Below, one piece after another: positions 26,833-36,468 of a DNA stretch of 64,000 nucleotides (its first letter is position 1; every line of letters starts with the position of its first letter). The position numbers were made by a program, and so were the translations under genes. The stretch lies in contig JAJEHQ010000044.1 in assembly GCA_022823625.1 (NCBI GenBank), positions 1 to 64,000 on the forward strand, given 5' to 3'. Source of the DNA: Gammaproteobacteria bacterium (GTDB lineage: Bacteria; Pseudomonadota; Gammaproteobacteria; Arenicellales; JAJDZL01). The notes beneath the pieces were generated by a model that was not told the DNA's origin, did not search any database, and was given only the letters and a program-made list of their open reading frames with translations.

Positions 26833-27173
26833 AAGATCAAACCAAATCGCGAACTCATCCGGGCTATCTGGCATTCATTCTGCATCGGATTTCAGGGCTC
26901 TGCCTTGCGCTATTCCTGCCCGTACATCTATATGTGATTTCTCTGCTGTTGGATGATCCACAGCGCTTTGACGCGTTTCTTGACTGGACCTCAGCACCAC
27001 TGGTCAAGTTATCAGAAACCCTGCTCATTGTGCTGGCTGCCGCCCATCTTGCCGGTGGCATCAGGATTCTGGCTATCGAGTGGTTTGCCGTACCTTACAA
27101 TCAGGCTAGACTGGTTTCGGCAGTTGCGACCTTTTCAATCGCGGTCGGTGTGTTCTTTCTCATCGCTGTTTAG
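26829..27173 (+). CDS. sdhD: second succinate dehydrogenase membrane anchor, SdhC/SdhD-like
   Basis: This 114-aa protein has three hydrophobic helices and again shows the anchor signature: FILHRISGLCLALFLPVHL in helix one and LAAAHLAGGIRILAIEW in helix two, where the His is a heme ligand candidate. It begins with GTG overlapping the sdhC stop. Both anchors look like relatives of the cytochrome b556 subunit rather than of classic SdhD, so the C/D labels follow gene order only. Confidence 0.8.
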   Translation: MKDQTKSRTHPGYLAFILHRISGLCLALFLPVHLYVISLLLDDPQRFDAFLDWTSAPLVKLSETLLIVLAAAHLAGGIRILAIEWFAVPYNQARLVSAVATFSIAVGVFFLIAV

Positions 27174-27178
27174 AACGA

Positions 27179-28894
27179 ATGATGAAATTCGGACCGATCA
27201 CAATTCAGGAACTTCAGACCGAAGTCTTGGTATTGGGTTCAGGTGGCGCTGGACTGCTCGCAGCGATTCATGCCCATGATGGCAATCCAACTGACCGAAT
27301 CATGGTTGTTACCAAAGGACTGTTAGGCAAATCTGGTTGCACTCGCATGGTACAGGGAGGCTACAACGTCGCGTTAAGCGAAGGCGATTCCATTGAGGCT
27401 CATTTTCGCGATACCATCGAAGGTGGCAAGTGGATCAACGATCAGGAACTCGCTTGGACACTGGTTTCAAAGGCTCCGGAACGAGTACGAGAACTAGAAA
27501 ACCGTCACGGCTGTTTCTTTGACCGAAATCCCGACGGTTCAATCCACCAGAAAGCTTTTGCTGGACAAACCTTTGACCGAACCGTTCACAAGGGCGATCT
27601 GACCGGTATCGAAATCATGAACCGTCTGGCGGAACAGATTCGCGCAAGGCCAATCGACATTCTGGAAGAACATAGGGCGATTGATTTGATTCCAACGGAT
27701 GACCGACAACGTATTGCAGCAGTATTACTGCTTGACATTCAAAGCGGCACATTCAAGTTTGTTCAGTGTCAGGCTGTCATTATTGCCACGGGCGCTGGCC
27801 CAACGATGTACAAGTTTCACACTCCATCCGCAGATAAGTCCTGTGATGGACTTGCTATTGCAATGCGGGCCAGATTGTCTCTGCGAGATATGGAGATGAT
27901 ACAGTTTCACCCGACAGGACTATTGGCCGGAACCGACACTCGAATCACTGGAACGATCATAGAAGAGGGTCTGCGTGGAGCCGGTGGGCATTTAATCGAC
28001 AACTCTGGACGTCGCTTTATGCTTGATTACGACCCGCGCGCTGAACGCGCCACTCGTGATGTCGTCAGTCGCGCCATGTTTGAACAGATGCGAACTGGTG
28101 CAACCGGTCCGAATGGCGGTGTTTTCATCTCAATGGCCCATCTGGATTCTGATTTGGTCAAACGTCAGTTCAAAGGGATGATCAAGCGTTGTGCTGACAT
28201 CGGACTAGACCTAGTGTCAAGTCCAGTTGAGGTTACGCCAACCGCCCACTACATTATGGGTGGCATTCAAATCAACACTGATTGCTCAACCTCTCTCATG
28301 GGTGTATTCGCAGCGGGCGAAGATACCGGTGGGGTTCATGGTGCTAATCGCTTGGGTGGAAACGGTGTTGGCAACTCCACAGTGTTTGGCGGAATAGCGG
28401 GCGATGCTGTTGCATCCTGGGTAATGGCTAACGGAGAATTTGCGCAACCGGACCGTACTTTGATCCAAGCCACTATGGAACAGGCTTTAGCACCATTTGA
28501 TCAGCCATCAGGTGATCTAAATGAAGTACGTGAAGCACTGTATGAAATCATGTGGGAGCACGCCGGTATTCTGCGCTCGATCAACAGCCTTGATCAGGCT
28601 GAAACTGAGCTTATTAGCCTCTCCGGAAAACTTGAGGAAACTGGACTCGAATCGCATTCTCATGCATTCAATGTGAGCTGGCATGACCATCTCAACCTAA
28701 GAAATCAAATACTGGTCAGCCAGGCAATTGTCACCGCAGCAAAATCAAGGACCGATTCGCGCGGTGCCCATTATCTGATCGACAATCCTCATACTGAACC
28801 TTTGGAAGAGTCTCGCTATACGCGGGTTACAATGGGAGAGACTAAAATAAATGCTGAAACTGTTGCAGTCAAATTCACCCGATTGCAACCCTGA
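27179..28894 (+). CDS. sdhA: succinate dehydrogenase/fumarate reductase flavoprotein
   Basis: This 571-aa flavoprotein interconverts succinate and fumarate. It has the FAD-binding start (VLVLGSGGAGLLAAIHAHD), the FAD-attachment-type segment GLLGKSGCTRMVQGGYNVAL, HPTGLL in the active site, and GGVHGANRLGGNGVGNSTVFG near 395. At the expected flavinylation place a Cys-Thr pair stands where SDH often has His, so covalent FAD may be absent. It follows the two anchors after five bases. The iron-sulfur subunit is not here but at 11968-12675. Confidence 0.9.
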   Translation: MMKFGPITIQELQTEVLVLGSGGAGLLAAIHAHDGNPTDRIMVVTKGLLGKSGCTRMVQGGYNVALSEGDSIEAHFRDTIEGGKWINDQELAWTLVSKAPERVRELENRHGCFFDRNPDGSIHQKAFAGQTFDRTVHKGDLTGIEIMNRLAEQIRARPIDILEEHRAIDLIPTDDRQRIAAVLLLDIQSGTFKFVQCQAVIIATGAGPTMYKFHTPSADKSCDGLAIAMRARLSLRDMEMIQFHPTGLLAGTDTRITGTIIEEGLRGAGGHLIDNSGRRFMLDYDPRAERATRDVVSRAMFEQMRTGATGPNGGVFISMAHLDSDLVKRQFKGMIKRCADIGLDLVSSPVEVTPTAHYIMGGIQINTDCSTSLMGVFAAGEDTGGVHGANRLGGNGVGNSTVFGGIAGDAVASWVMANGEFAQPDRTLIQATMEQALAPFDQPSGDLNEVREALYEIMWEHAGILRSINSLDQAETELISLSGKLEETGLESHSHAFNVSWHDHLNLRNQILVSQAIVTAAKSRTDSRGAHYLIDNPHTEPLEESRYTRVTMGETKINAETVAVKFTRLQP

Positions 28895-28932
28895 TTGCCA
28901 GGCAGATTAAAGCTTTATACGAGAACCAATCC

Positions 28933-29862
28933 TTGATTACAGAAACCGTTATCCAGGAAGCCGCCGGTGAAATAACTCGGCGAGCCGCCATCAGGATTCC
29001 TGACGACTACCGCTCCGGAATTCGTGATATTCGTAGCAACGAACAAGGTCCACTCAGCTGTTTTGTGCTGGACACAATGATGGACAACTGGGACGCAGCT
29101 GTGGCAGATCAGAGACCCATGTGTGCCGATACCGGTTTGCCACGCTACTACGTGAAATTTGGCAATGAAGCATCCATTCAGGGTGGCTTTGTTGCACTGG
29201 AACGTGCGCTTCGTCGAGCGACAGCCGATGGGACTGCCAAAATTCCGCTTCGACCCAATCGCGTACACCCGCTGACCCGCGAAGATCACAACAATAACGT
29301 CGGTGCGCGAGCTCCTGAAATCGAGTATTCAGTTGAACCCAATGCCGACTGGTTGGATATTACAACAGTACACAAGGGGGGTCTATTCGGTACTGACTAT
29401 CGCATGCTATTTCCCGGTGACGGCTGGGATGGCATCAAGAAGATGTTTCTCGACACAATGATCCAATTTGGCCGCCGAGGTCTGGCCTGCCAGCCAGCTA
29501 TTGTCGGTGTCGGTATTGGCGGTAGCAAAGACACCTGTATGGTCCTGGGAAAACAGGCTGCCTGTCTCAGGGTAGTGGGCGACCGACACCCCGATTCTGA
29601 AATTGCCAAGCTTGAAGATGAGTTGAAGGAACTTGGCAACCAGATTGGCATGGGACCAATGGGATTTGTTGGAAGTTCCATGGTCGTAGACTGCCACATT
29701 GAAGTTGCGCACACGCATACTGGAGGAATGCCGGTTAGTATTCACAGTTTTTGTCTGTCTTCACGGCGTGCTGTAGTACGTATTTTTGCGGACGGATCGT
29801 CGGAATACCGTACTGATCCGCAGTGGTTCACTCCTTATCACAGGAGAGAAGAAGTCGAATGA
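28933..29862 (+). CDS. class I fumarate hydratase/tartrate dehydratase, alpha subunit
   Basis: This 309-aa protein is the N-terminal (alpha) part of an iron-sulfur fumarase of the two-subunit type. Family text includes RPMCADTGLPRYYVKFG with one cluster cysteine, VGVGIGGSKDTCMVLGKQA with another, and HTHTGGMPVSIHSFC. The enzyme adds water to fumarate; the same family includes L-tartrate dehydratase and mesaconase, and sequence alone does not decide. The position after sdhA favours fumarase. It starts with TTG and overlaps the beta subunit start by four bases. Confidence 0.85.
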   Translation: MITETVIQEAAGEITRRAAIRIPDDYRSGIRDIRSNEQGPLSCFVLDTMMDNWDAAVADQRPMCADTGLPRYYVKFGNEASIQGGFVALERALRRATADGTAKIPLRPNRVHPLTREDHNNNVGARAPEIEYSVEPNADWLDITTVHKGGLFGTDYRMLFPGDGWDGIKKMFLDTMIQFGRRGLACQPAIVGVGIGGSKDTCMVLGKQAACLRVVGDRHPDSEIAKLEDELKELGNQIGMGPMGFVGSSMVVDCHIEVAHTHTGGMPVSIHSFCLSSRRAVVRIFADGSSEYRTDPQWFTPYHRREEVE

Positions 29863-30533
29863 CAAATGATGGATACAACACTGTCGAGCTTCGCGGACCT
29901 GCAGAGCCGGCAGAACTTGAAAAACTGAATATCGGTGATGTTGTCTATATCAACGGCATGATCTACACAGGTCGCGAAGGGGTCTACCGCAAAATTCTGG
30001 ATGAGGGCAACAGTCCACCGGCTGATTTTTCCACGATATCCAACATCAATTTTCACTGCTCGCCAGCGGCTTCGATTGAGTCAGATGGGTCTTATACAGT
30101 TGGAGCAGTAACTGCAACAGCCAGCTTTCGCTTTTCAAAATGGATGGAGCGATGGTTTTCACTGACGAACTGCAAAGTAGTTATCGGCAAGGGCGGCATG
30201 CCGCAGTCCGACTATCAGCAGTACTTCGTACCCAATGGCGCAGTGTACTTAACAACTGTCGGTTATGGAACTGGCGCTCTGTTAGGGCGCGGCATCAAAA
30301 AGGTCCCGCAGGTTTTCTGGCTCAAAGAACTTGGCATCGCCCAAGCCATCTGGGTTTTGGAAGTGGAAAAATTTGGACCGTTTCTGGTTGAATCAGACCT
30401 TCGCGGCAACAGCCTGTTCGAACAGTCAAAACGTGAAATCGACCAGAATATTGAAGGACTGTATGCTGGTTTGAAGCAACCGGCACTTCGAAGATATGGG
30501 GAAACCACTCACCGCACTGACGAAGTCATTTAA
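29859..30533 (+). CDS. class I fumarate hydratase/tartrate dehydratase, beta subunit
   Basis: This 224-aa protein is the C-terminal (beta) subunit. The family motifs are LNIGDVVYINGMIYTGREGV and VIGKGGMPQSDYQQYF, followed by VYLTTVGYGTGALLGRGIKK and FGPFLVESDLRG. I take the ATG at 29859, which forms an ATGA overlap with the alpha stop; an upstream in-frame start would run 36 bases further into alpha. With alpha it forms one enzyme, and it ends the ligase-SDH-fumarase run. Confidence 0.88.
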   Translation: MTNDGYNTVELRGPAEPAELEKLNIGDVVYINGMIYTGREGVYRKILDEGNSPPADFSTISNINFHCSPAASIESDGSYTVGAVTATASFRFSKWMERWFSLTNCKVVIGKGGMPQSDYQQYFVPNGAVYLTTVGYGTGALLGRGIKKVPQVFWLKELGIAQAIWVLEVEKFGPFLVESDLRGNSLFEQSKREIDQNIEGLYAGLKQPALRRYGETTHRTDEVI

Positions 30534-30909
30534 CGACTAATCCACCGACAGAAAGCTCTTTCCAGAACCTCCTCGGTTTTGCTTCGGCACTCCCAGAGTC
30601 GTCCGTAACAACTTTACTGTAGTCTATTCGATTGCATCCCTGCACCGTCTAAATCGATTTCAGGGACTGTTTCATTCGTATCAAATTGCTTGATGGAAGC
30701 ATTTGCATCGATGGTTTGCCAAAAAATTGTCCGTTCAACTCGTATTTCAATAGGCAGAGATATCTCGCATGTTGGTTTCATATAATTTACTATATTTAGA
30801 ATATTATTATTACTATCAGTAATATTTGTAGTATATTTAGTTCACATTGATACACTTAATTTGTTATTATGTTCTCTCTAATACTACGGAATTCAACTGA
30901 GGTGTAGTG
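30534..30909. other. AT-rich spacer before the DUF6356 gene
   Basis: These 376 bases hold no gene. The second half (30780-30880) is very AT-rich and should contain the promoter of the DUF6356 gene. A TTGATA near 30846 is followed by a TATGTT at a short 15-base spacing, too weak to call. Confidence 0.4.
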
Positions 30910-31194
30910 ATGAGGTTTTTGACGCAGCATCTCGATGATGCAGATGAAACATACTTTCAGCATATGCGCTTTGCACTATCTTTCGCAGGCCACATGCTGA
31001 TCGGTACCATCGCCTGTGCGATTCACGCAGTTGCTCCTTTTTTGTTTGTGTCAACTGGTAGTCAGCGTATCAAGTTCCTCCATGAGCGCATGGTTGTTGC
31101 ACGAAAGGAACTCAAACACACTGCCCCAAAAGGCACAGCGTTGAATGTACCGGGCAACTCTATTGAAAGTGCTGCTGCGAGAGGGGCGGACTAA
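30910..31194 (+). CDS. DUF6356 family small membrane protein
   Basis: This 94-aa protein has the DUF6356 pattern: ETYFQHMRFALSFAGHML, a hydrophobic helix with GTIACAIHAVAPFLFVSTGS, then a basic helix with FLHERMVV. It has one membrane-spanning stretch and conserved histidines. The function of the family is unknown to me. The ATG at 30910 has a GAGGTG ribosome site; the GTG one codon before is an alternative. It is monocistronic, with a terminator-like hairpin 41 bases after the stop. Confidence 0.75.
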   Translation: MRFLTQHLDDADETYFQHMRFALSFAGHMLIGTIACAIHAVAPFLFVSTGSQRIKFLHERMVVARKELKHTAPKGTALNVPGNSIESAAARGAD

Positions 31195-31235
31195 AATTTG
31201 AAGGGCACGATAGACATCTTTCTATTGCTCAAAAT

Positions 31236-31267
31236 ATCGCCTGAGGCCTTCCCCCGCTTCAGGCGAT
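31236..31267 (+). terminator. hairpin after the DUF6356 gene
   Basis: ATCGCCTGA and TCAGGCGAT form a 9-bp stem around a C-rich 14-base loop. It is followed by TT, then a TTTTT about ten bases later. It is a reasonable rho-independent terminator for the gene upstream. Confidence 0.6.
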
Positions 31268-31384
31268 TTGCCCACTCTTTTTGATTTGGATTTCTGCTGA
31301 CCAGCTATCAGGCGGACAGTTGGCCAGCCATTCTCGAAGTGATTCTATCAGTCACTTAAAACCAATAACTTCGCTTCACTCACC

Positions 31385-33442
31385 TCAACAGGCTGCAACA
31401 TCAACGAAAGTCTCGTTGTAACATGCGCCTCGTTCAATGTCCGCTCGGATATCAGAGGGTATCAGCGAATTCACCGTCAGTCCCGTATCGCTCGTATTAA
31501 GCCAGGTTCCCTTTGGTGAGTAAAGGACACCCGGGCGGGTCGCATCAGTGACGAGAAGTTCCAGAGAAACCTTGCCGCGCTGATTCCAGACGGTCACCAG
31601 GTCACCCGATTGCAGACCGCGCTCAGCCGCATCAACCGGATTCATCTCCAGCACTTCATACTGCTGCGATTCGGCACAACCACCGAAGGTTGCATTGGTT
31701 CGCTTAGAAGAAGACGTGGATATCAGAGTTAACGGAAGTTCTTTCTCGACCTGGCGATAACGCGGCACTCCAAAGCCATACTGATTTTCCAGATTCTGTG
31801 AGTAGAGTTCAATTTTTCCGGATGGTGTAGCGGGCACAACGTTCTTGCAAAGAATATTGGCCTCGCCATTGGGAGAGTTGAATTCAATTGCCTCATCTAA
31901 CGGTATTTCGCTTGGCATGTATCCCTTAAGACGAACGTCGGTTCCATCGATGGCATCATCCATCAGTTCTATGTCCGACGCTCGGAACATAGCCTCTTCA
32001 AATCCGAACCTTGCAGCTAATCGACGAAAAATTTCAGTATTGGGCAGTGATTCTCCGACACAGGAGATGGCAGGCGCTGCACGCTGAACGTAATTCTGAC
32101 CATAAGCGCCATAAACATCGTTGTATTCGAAGTGACTCGCAGCAGGCAGAATCACATCTGCAAACTTCATGCTATCAGTCATCACAATATCGCTGCCAAC
32201 AATGAACAAATCTTCACGATGTAGCGCTTCAATCATCTTGACCTGGTCAGGATGTGTTGCAACCGGATTGTGGTTGTAAATCAGCACAGCCTTAATTGGC
32301 GGGTCCAGTTGATCATCCAGCAGGAGTTCTGGAATATCAACGATATTGAAGGTACGGGTACCGTCAGGAATTAGGTCTGGTCGCTGCAGACGATCCGCGG
32401 TTTTGGGTACAACCCAACCCACTTTGGCAATGACCCCTGCTCCCAGTCTTCCATGATTACCCGTCAGGACCTGAAGCGCCATGGCTGCGCGCAGTCCCGA
32501 ACCACCACTGTGTCCGCGCTCAATTCCATTGCCAATCGAAACGGCAACGGTTTGGGCATTTGCGTAATATTCAACAAATTGATTGAATTCAAATTCAGTT
32601 AGTCCACAGATTAATTCAACATCTGCAACACCGTATTGACGGGCCTGCGTCATGTATTTGTCAAAACCGTGAGCCCACTTCTCGACGAAGGAAATATCGA
32701 TTGCACCGCGTCTTTCCAGTTCAGCGGCGAGCGCCATTGCCAGAACAACATCCGTACCAGGCTGAATCTGTAGATGCAGATGACTCTGCTCAGCAATTCG
32801 GATTCGTTTGGGATCTATACAAACGACCTTGGCGCCTTTCTCACGTGCGGTCTTAGCAACGTTTGCGAAATGTAGATTCGATACAGTGACATTGTTTCCC
32901 CAGATCACGATCAGGTCTGAATGGACAGCCTGTTCCGGTGGCATACCAGGTACTGTGCCGAACAGACTGGAGTACGCTGTACCACGCACTGCTCCGCACA
33001 AAGGTCCTCGGTCCAAGAGAGTTGCACCAAGCCTGTAGAAAAACCGACGATCCATTGAACCACCAGCGAGTTCACCATGTGGCCCGGCGTAGTTGAACGG
33101 CAAAACTGATTGCGGACCATAACGATCTATCGCCTTTGTAAACCCTTTATAGACGAGGTCCAAGGCTTCGTCCCACGAAACAGGTGCAAATTCCCCAGCC
33201 CCACGCTGGCCGATTCGCTTGAGTGGCTGTGTAAGCCGACGCTCACCGTGTACCATTTCCGGATAGCTACGAGAGACCTTGGTACAGATTGAACCATTGG
33301 AATAGGGATTGGCCCGAGATCCACGGACTGCAACCAGTCGATCGTTGCTAATGACGGCTGTCAGACTGCAGGTATCTGGGCAGTCTAGTGGACAAACGCT
33401 AGGCAGGTGTTCTGTGTTTTGTTCAGTGCTGATTGTATCCAT
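31385..33442 (-). CDS. molybdopterin-dependent oxidoreductase
   Basis: This 685-aa enzyme is of the DMSO reductase family with a bis-MGD cofactor. The N-terminal 4Fe-4S site uses C17, C21, C25 and C53 (VCPLDCPDTCSL, SICTK). The pterin-binding parts show VIWGNNVTVSNLHF, IGNGIERGHSGGSGLRAAM and TSSSKRTNATFGG near the end. A Cys in RGPLCGAVRG is a possible metal ligand. There is no Tat signal, so it acts in the cytoplasm. No partner subunit is adjacent. A piece of its 3' part (31574-31770) is present twice more as decayed copies at 62022-62193 and 63213-63380. The reaction is unknown. Confidence 0.85.
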   Translation of the reverse strand: MDTISTEQNTEHLPSVCPLDCPDTCSLTAVISNDRLVAVRGSRANPYSNGSICTKVSRSYPEMVHGERRLTQPLKRIGQRGAGEFAPVSWDEALDLVYKGFTKAIDRYGPQSVLPFNYAGPHGELAGGSMDRRFFYRLGATLLDRGPLCGAVRGTAYSSLFGTVPGMPPEQAVHSDLIVIWGNNVTVSNLHFANVAKTAREKGAKVVCIDPKRIRIAEQSHLHLQIQPGTDVVLAMALAAELERRGAIDISFVEKWAHGFDKYMTQARQYGVADVELICGLTEFEFNQFVEYYANAQTVAVSIGNGIERGHSGGSGLRAAMALQVLTGNHGRLGAGVIAKVGWVVPKTADRLQRPDLIPDGTRTFNIVDIPELLLDDQLDPPIKAVLIYNHNPVATHPDQVKMIEALHREDLFIVGSDIVMTDSMKFADVILPAASHFEYNDVYGAYGQNYVQRAAPAISCVGESLPNTEIFRRLAARFGFEEAMFRASDIELMDDAIDGTDVRLKGYMPSEIPLDEAIEFNSPNGEANILCKNVVPATPSGKIELYSQNLENQYGFGVPRYRQVEKELPLTLISTSSSKRTNATFGGCAESQQYEVLEMNPVDAAERGLQSGDLVTVWNQRGKVSLELLVTDATRPGVLYSPKGTWLNTSDTGLTVNSLIPSDIRADIERGACYNETFVDVAAC

Positions 33443-33665
33443 TTTGTCTTTTTATGGGGTGAAGGTTGACTGGGTTACAGATAAATCTGTCGAACAGATA
33501 TGTTACTTCTTTTTACTGGTCGCAGGAATTGAACTAACAAATTGTCGATAAATTGAATATTCGCGTTTCGATCGAAATTTCTCAATTCGAACATGTAATC
33601 CCAATCTTGACTTTGAAATATTTTCTAATCACCAAGCTGAGATCAGGACAGTTTTGGTGAGCTCA

Positions 33666-34691
33666 TCACTTGGACGGAATTAGGTATTTGAGACGGTCTG
33701 CACCAGTTGGGTGAGTGGAAAACCAACTACTGCCTTCATTTTCAACGCATTCCATAACCTGGCTGGCAGATGTCTGTTTGCAATAGTGTAGTGTCAACTT
33801 CGTCAGCGCATTTGAAAAATGGACCGGATCAATACCGCTATCCAGCAAAATCTCGACACCCAACAAGTCTGCTTCTTTTTCCATGTCTCTGCTGAGATCA
33901 AATGCCCATAGTTCAATAGCAATTGCCGAGCCCTCTTCAATCAGAGTTTCGCTTGCACCAAACAAAATTGAAGCAAATACCGTCAATCCAAGTACCTCTA
34001 CTATCTGGTGTAAGGAATGACGCTCTTTGATATGGGCAATCTCATGCGCAATCACTGAAAGTATCTCCAGATCATCGCCAAGCAGTCTCACCAGGTCATC
34101 AGTGACCACGATGGGACCTCCGGGAAATGCCAGTGCATTTGCTCCAAATAGCTTTGAATCGTGAAAGTTGATTTCGACAGTATCTGCGAGTTCACTGACT
34201 TCCAACAGTTCTCCGGCGTTTGCCCTTAATCTCTCAATTTGACTGTTGGATAGCTCGGAAGGGTCAAGAGCGACAGCAAGCATGCTTTCGTAGGCGCTCT
34301 CGCCCATCTTCCTTTCCCAAGAGTCCGGAATGAATGAAACAGCAATCGGGACGAATGAGGAAAGGAGTATGCGATACCCAATAGCGGCAACAATCAAAAT
34401 GGATGCAAGAACAACAGCTCTTTTGAAAGTGAAGTGTTCCAGCCAGGAGATGACATTTTCAAACCTGCTTGATGCCTGGGTGAATTCTTCTGCTCCCAGC
34501 TGACCGTTTAGAACAAATAGTGATCCGTCTTCAAAGTGGATATTTTGTTTGTTCTGAATACTCTTGATCGTCATATTCTCTTTGACAACGTGACTGCCGA
34601 TTTTGACTTGTGCTGTTTTCCCTGTCAGATTGATCTCCGCCTCTAAAGACTTTGAAGACAGCCTTTCAAAGTACTCACCGGTATGGATCAT
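33666..34691 (-). CDS. M48-family membrane metallopeptidase
   Basis: This 341-aa protein has an N-terminal soluble part, a membrane helix near 92-112 (AVVLASILIVAAIGYRILL), and a zinc peptidase domain with HEIAHIKERHS near 217-227 and the third ligand in MEKEADLLGVEIL. It ends with WFSTHPTGADRLKYL, typical of HtpX/Ste24-like M48 enzymes. Its ATG directly follows the stop of the DUF898 gene, with GAGGTGG as ribosome site inside that gene, so the two are coupled. M48 and DUF898 genes are often neighbours; the joint role is likely in membrane protein quality control. Confidence 0.87.
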   Translation of the reverse strand: MIHTGEYFERLSSKSLEAEINLTGKTAQVKIGSHVVKENMTIKSIQNKQNIHFEDGSLFVLNGQLGAEEFTQASSRFENVISWLEHFTFKRAVVLASILIVAAIGYRILLSSFVPIAVSFIPDSWERKMGESAYESMLAVALDPSELSNSQIERLRANAGELLEVSELADTVEINFHDSKLFGANALAFPGGPIVVTDDLVRLLGDDLEILSVIAHEIAHIKERHSLHQIVEVLGLTVFASILFGASETLIEEGSAIAIELWAFDLSRDMEKEADLLGVEILLDSGIDPVHFSNALTKLTLHYCKQTSASQVMECVENEGSSWFSTHPTGADRLKYLIPSK

Positions 34692-35738
34692 TTATATGAC
34701 CACCTCAATTCCTTCAAATTCTGCAAATTCTTCGCCAAATGCGGATTTAACCGAAACCTCATCATCAATAAACTGATCCATATCCCTTAGAACTCTGTAC
34801 TTTGTACAATTCGACAAATACCGATACTTCCTTACCTGAGCCCAGGGCAGGAGCAGTCCAACAGAGAACACAACTGCAACCAGATTCGTCAAGCTGATCC
34901 AAACAAATTTGATGGGATTGATGTCTGAATTAAATACAACGACATCTGACAACATCAAATTCCTGACCATGATATTTCTGCAAAGAACTCGGTAAATAAA
35001 TACCATAGAAAACACAATAGCGGCAGGCACCACGATTATTAATCCCGTCAAGGATGATGCCATCACTTCGGATTCCGGCAGTTGGGCAGCGCGCAGAAAC
35101 AACATTGAAAGCCCACTGTACACAACTGCGATTACCACAGTCGGGAGGATTCCACCGACTAGGAAAGCCCAATAGAAACTGCCGGCAGTCAGTTCTGCAT
35201 TGAACCGGGTTGTCCCATAGGTGTACTGGGTGGCAATGTATCTGTAGTAGTATTTCGAAATTAAAGGTGTGAGTAATCCCAGTGTCAGAACTCCAAGAAA
35301 TGGAGCAATTACGAAAAACCAAAAAGATTTCCAGTAGGTCCCCTGCCAGTTGAAACGGACATTTCGATACGATGTCATTCTGCCGGAAAATCGCATCGAA
35401 TTGTTCAATAGCCACGGTGTCAAGAAAAGCATGACGATCAGAAGTGGGATCGCCACAATTGGTATGCTGCTTGATGCCGCCCAAATTAACAATATGACAA
35501 ACGAGATGATCCGACCAATCAGTAACTGTTTGCCGGTTGCGTGATATCCCAGACTATACTCGGCAATCCTCGTGTTGTTATTGAAGTAAGTTACACGCCG
35601 AACCTTAGCCCAAGCACTGTAAATTCCAAGAGTTGCCAGTGACAACAGGACATTGACAATCCATATTCCAAAATACTCTGTGGCTCTCCCCGAAAATTGG
35701 ATGGAATGAAATTCAGTTCGATTGGATTCACTGTTCAT
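34692..35738 (-). CDS. DUF898 (YjgN-like) membrane protein
   Basis: This 348-aa membrane protein has about eight hydrophobic helices. The repeated motif of the family is seen at EYFGIWIVNVLLSLATLGIY plus SAWAKVRRVTYF, and again in ISLTNLVAVVFSVGLLLPWA with QVRKYRYL. That is the two-fold DUF898 pattern. It is the first gene of the pair with the M48 peptidase. Function is not established. A divergent start lies near tRNA-Ser, 136 bases away. Confidence 0.85.
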   Translation of the reverse strand: MNSESNRTEFHSIQFSGRATEYFGIWIVNVLLSLATLGIYSAWAKVRRVTYFNNNTRIAEYSLGYHATGKQLLIGRIISFVILLIWAASSSIPIVAIPLLIVMLFLTPWLLNNSMRFSGRMTSYRNVRFNWQGTYWKSFWFFVIAPFLGVLTLGLLTPLISKYYYRYIATQYTYGTTRFNAELTAGSFYWAFLVGGILPTVVIAVVYSGLSMLFLRAAQLPESEVMASSLTGLIIVVPAAIVFSMVFIYRVLCRNIMVRNLMLSDVVVFNSDINPIKFVWISLTNLVAVVFSVGLLLPWAQVRKYRYLSNCTKYRVLRDMDQFIDDEVSVKSAFGEEFAEFEGIEVVI

Positions 35739-35874
35739 AATTCAATGGACAAATTTAAGCGATCTAAGCTGACTGACCCAAACATACGGTGTTGCCACAA
35801 ATAGACATCTGAGTCAATAAACTTTAGCAATATTGATGGATGATTGGTTTCAATAATTTTTGAAATGCGCCGGA

Positions 35875-35965
35875 TGGCGGAGAGGGTGGGATTCGAACCC
35901 ACGTGGGACTTGCGCCCCCAACGGATTTCGAGTCCGCGCCGTTATGTCCACTTCGGTACCTCTCC
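35875..35965 (-). tRNA. tRNA-Ser (CGA)
   Basis: The minus strand folds as a class II tRNA: acceptor GGAGAGG with CCTCTCC, anticodon stem GCGGA/TCCGT with loop CTCGAAA (anticodon CGA), a long variable arm (TGGGGGCGCAAGTCCCA region), T arm GTGGG-TTCGAAT-CCCAC, and an encoded CCA. The long variable arm confirms serine. Confidence 0.95.
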
Positions 35966-36468
35966 AACGCTTTAGGAGACAGGGTCACATTGTAACTAAA
36001 TTGAACCTTCAATGAGTGTGGTCGGTCCGTCATAATCAGAAACATTCATTTTTCGGTCATTTGTGACTTCAGCAGGGCGCGGTCGACATGTCACCGATGT
36101 GTTTTATCCTGACTTAAGTGCAGAAGCATATATATTTTTTTGCGCCGATGATTTAACGTTTCTACAAAATGACTACTTATTTGTTGGCGAAATATTAAAG
36201 GTTTAGGTGAGTGGAATATGCGTTAATTTATTGACAATATCCAACTCAAGTTCGGGAGTTCTAAATCCGACTTGAAATCTGCTCGAATATCGAGACCGAA
36301 ATCAAAAACTTGCACTGTGTCGAGAACTGCTCAGCAAAGATGCCCCACCACCACCCAAACCAGATTCAACCTAGGATATGACGAGCGACTGACTGGACTG
36401 GATTTCACCTAGCGCCTCAATCGTAAATAGGGTACGCTGGTACGCATCTGTATCTTGAACCCCATTCA
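35966..36468. other. gene-free stretch between tRNA-Ser and the LysR gene
   Basis: I see no gene, repeat or strong hairpin in these 503 bases. It contains whatever promoter drives tRNA-Ser on the minus strand and the 3' end of the LysR transcript. Confidence 0.5.
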
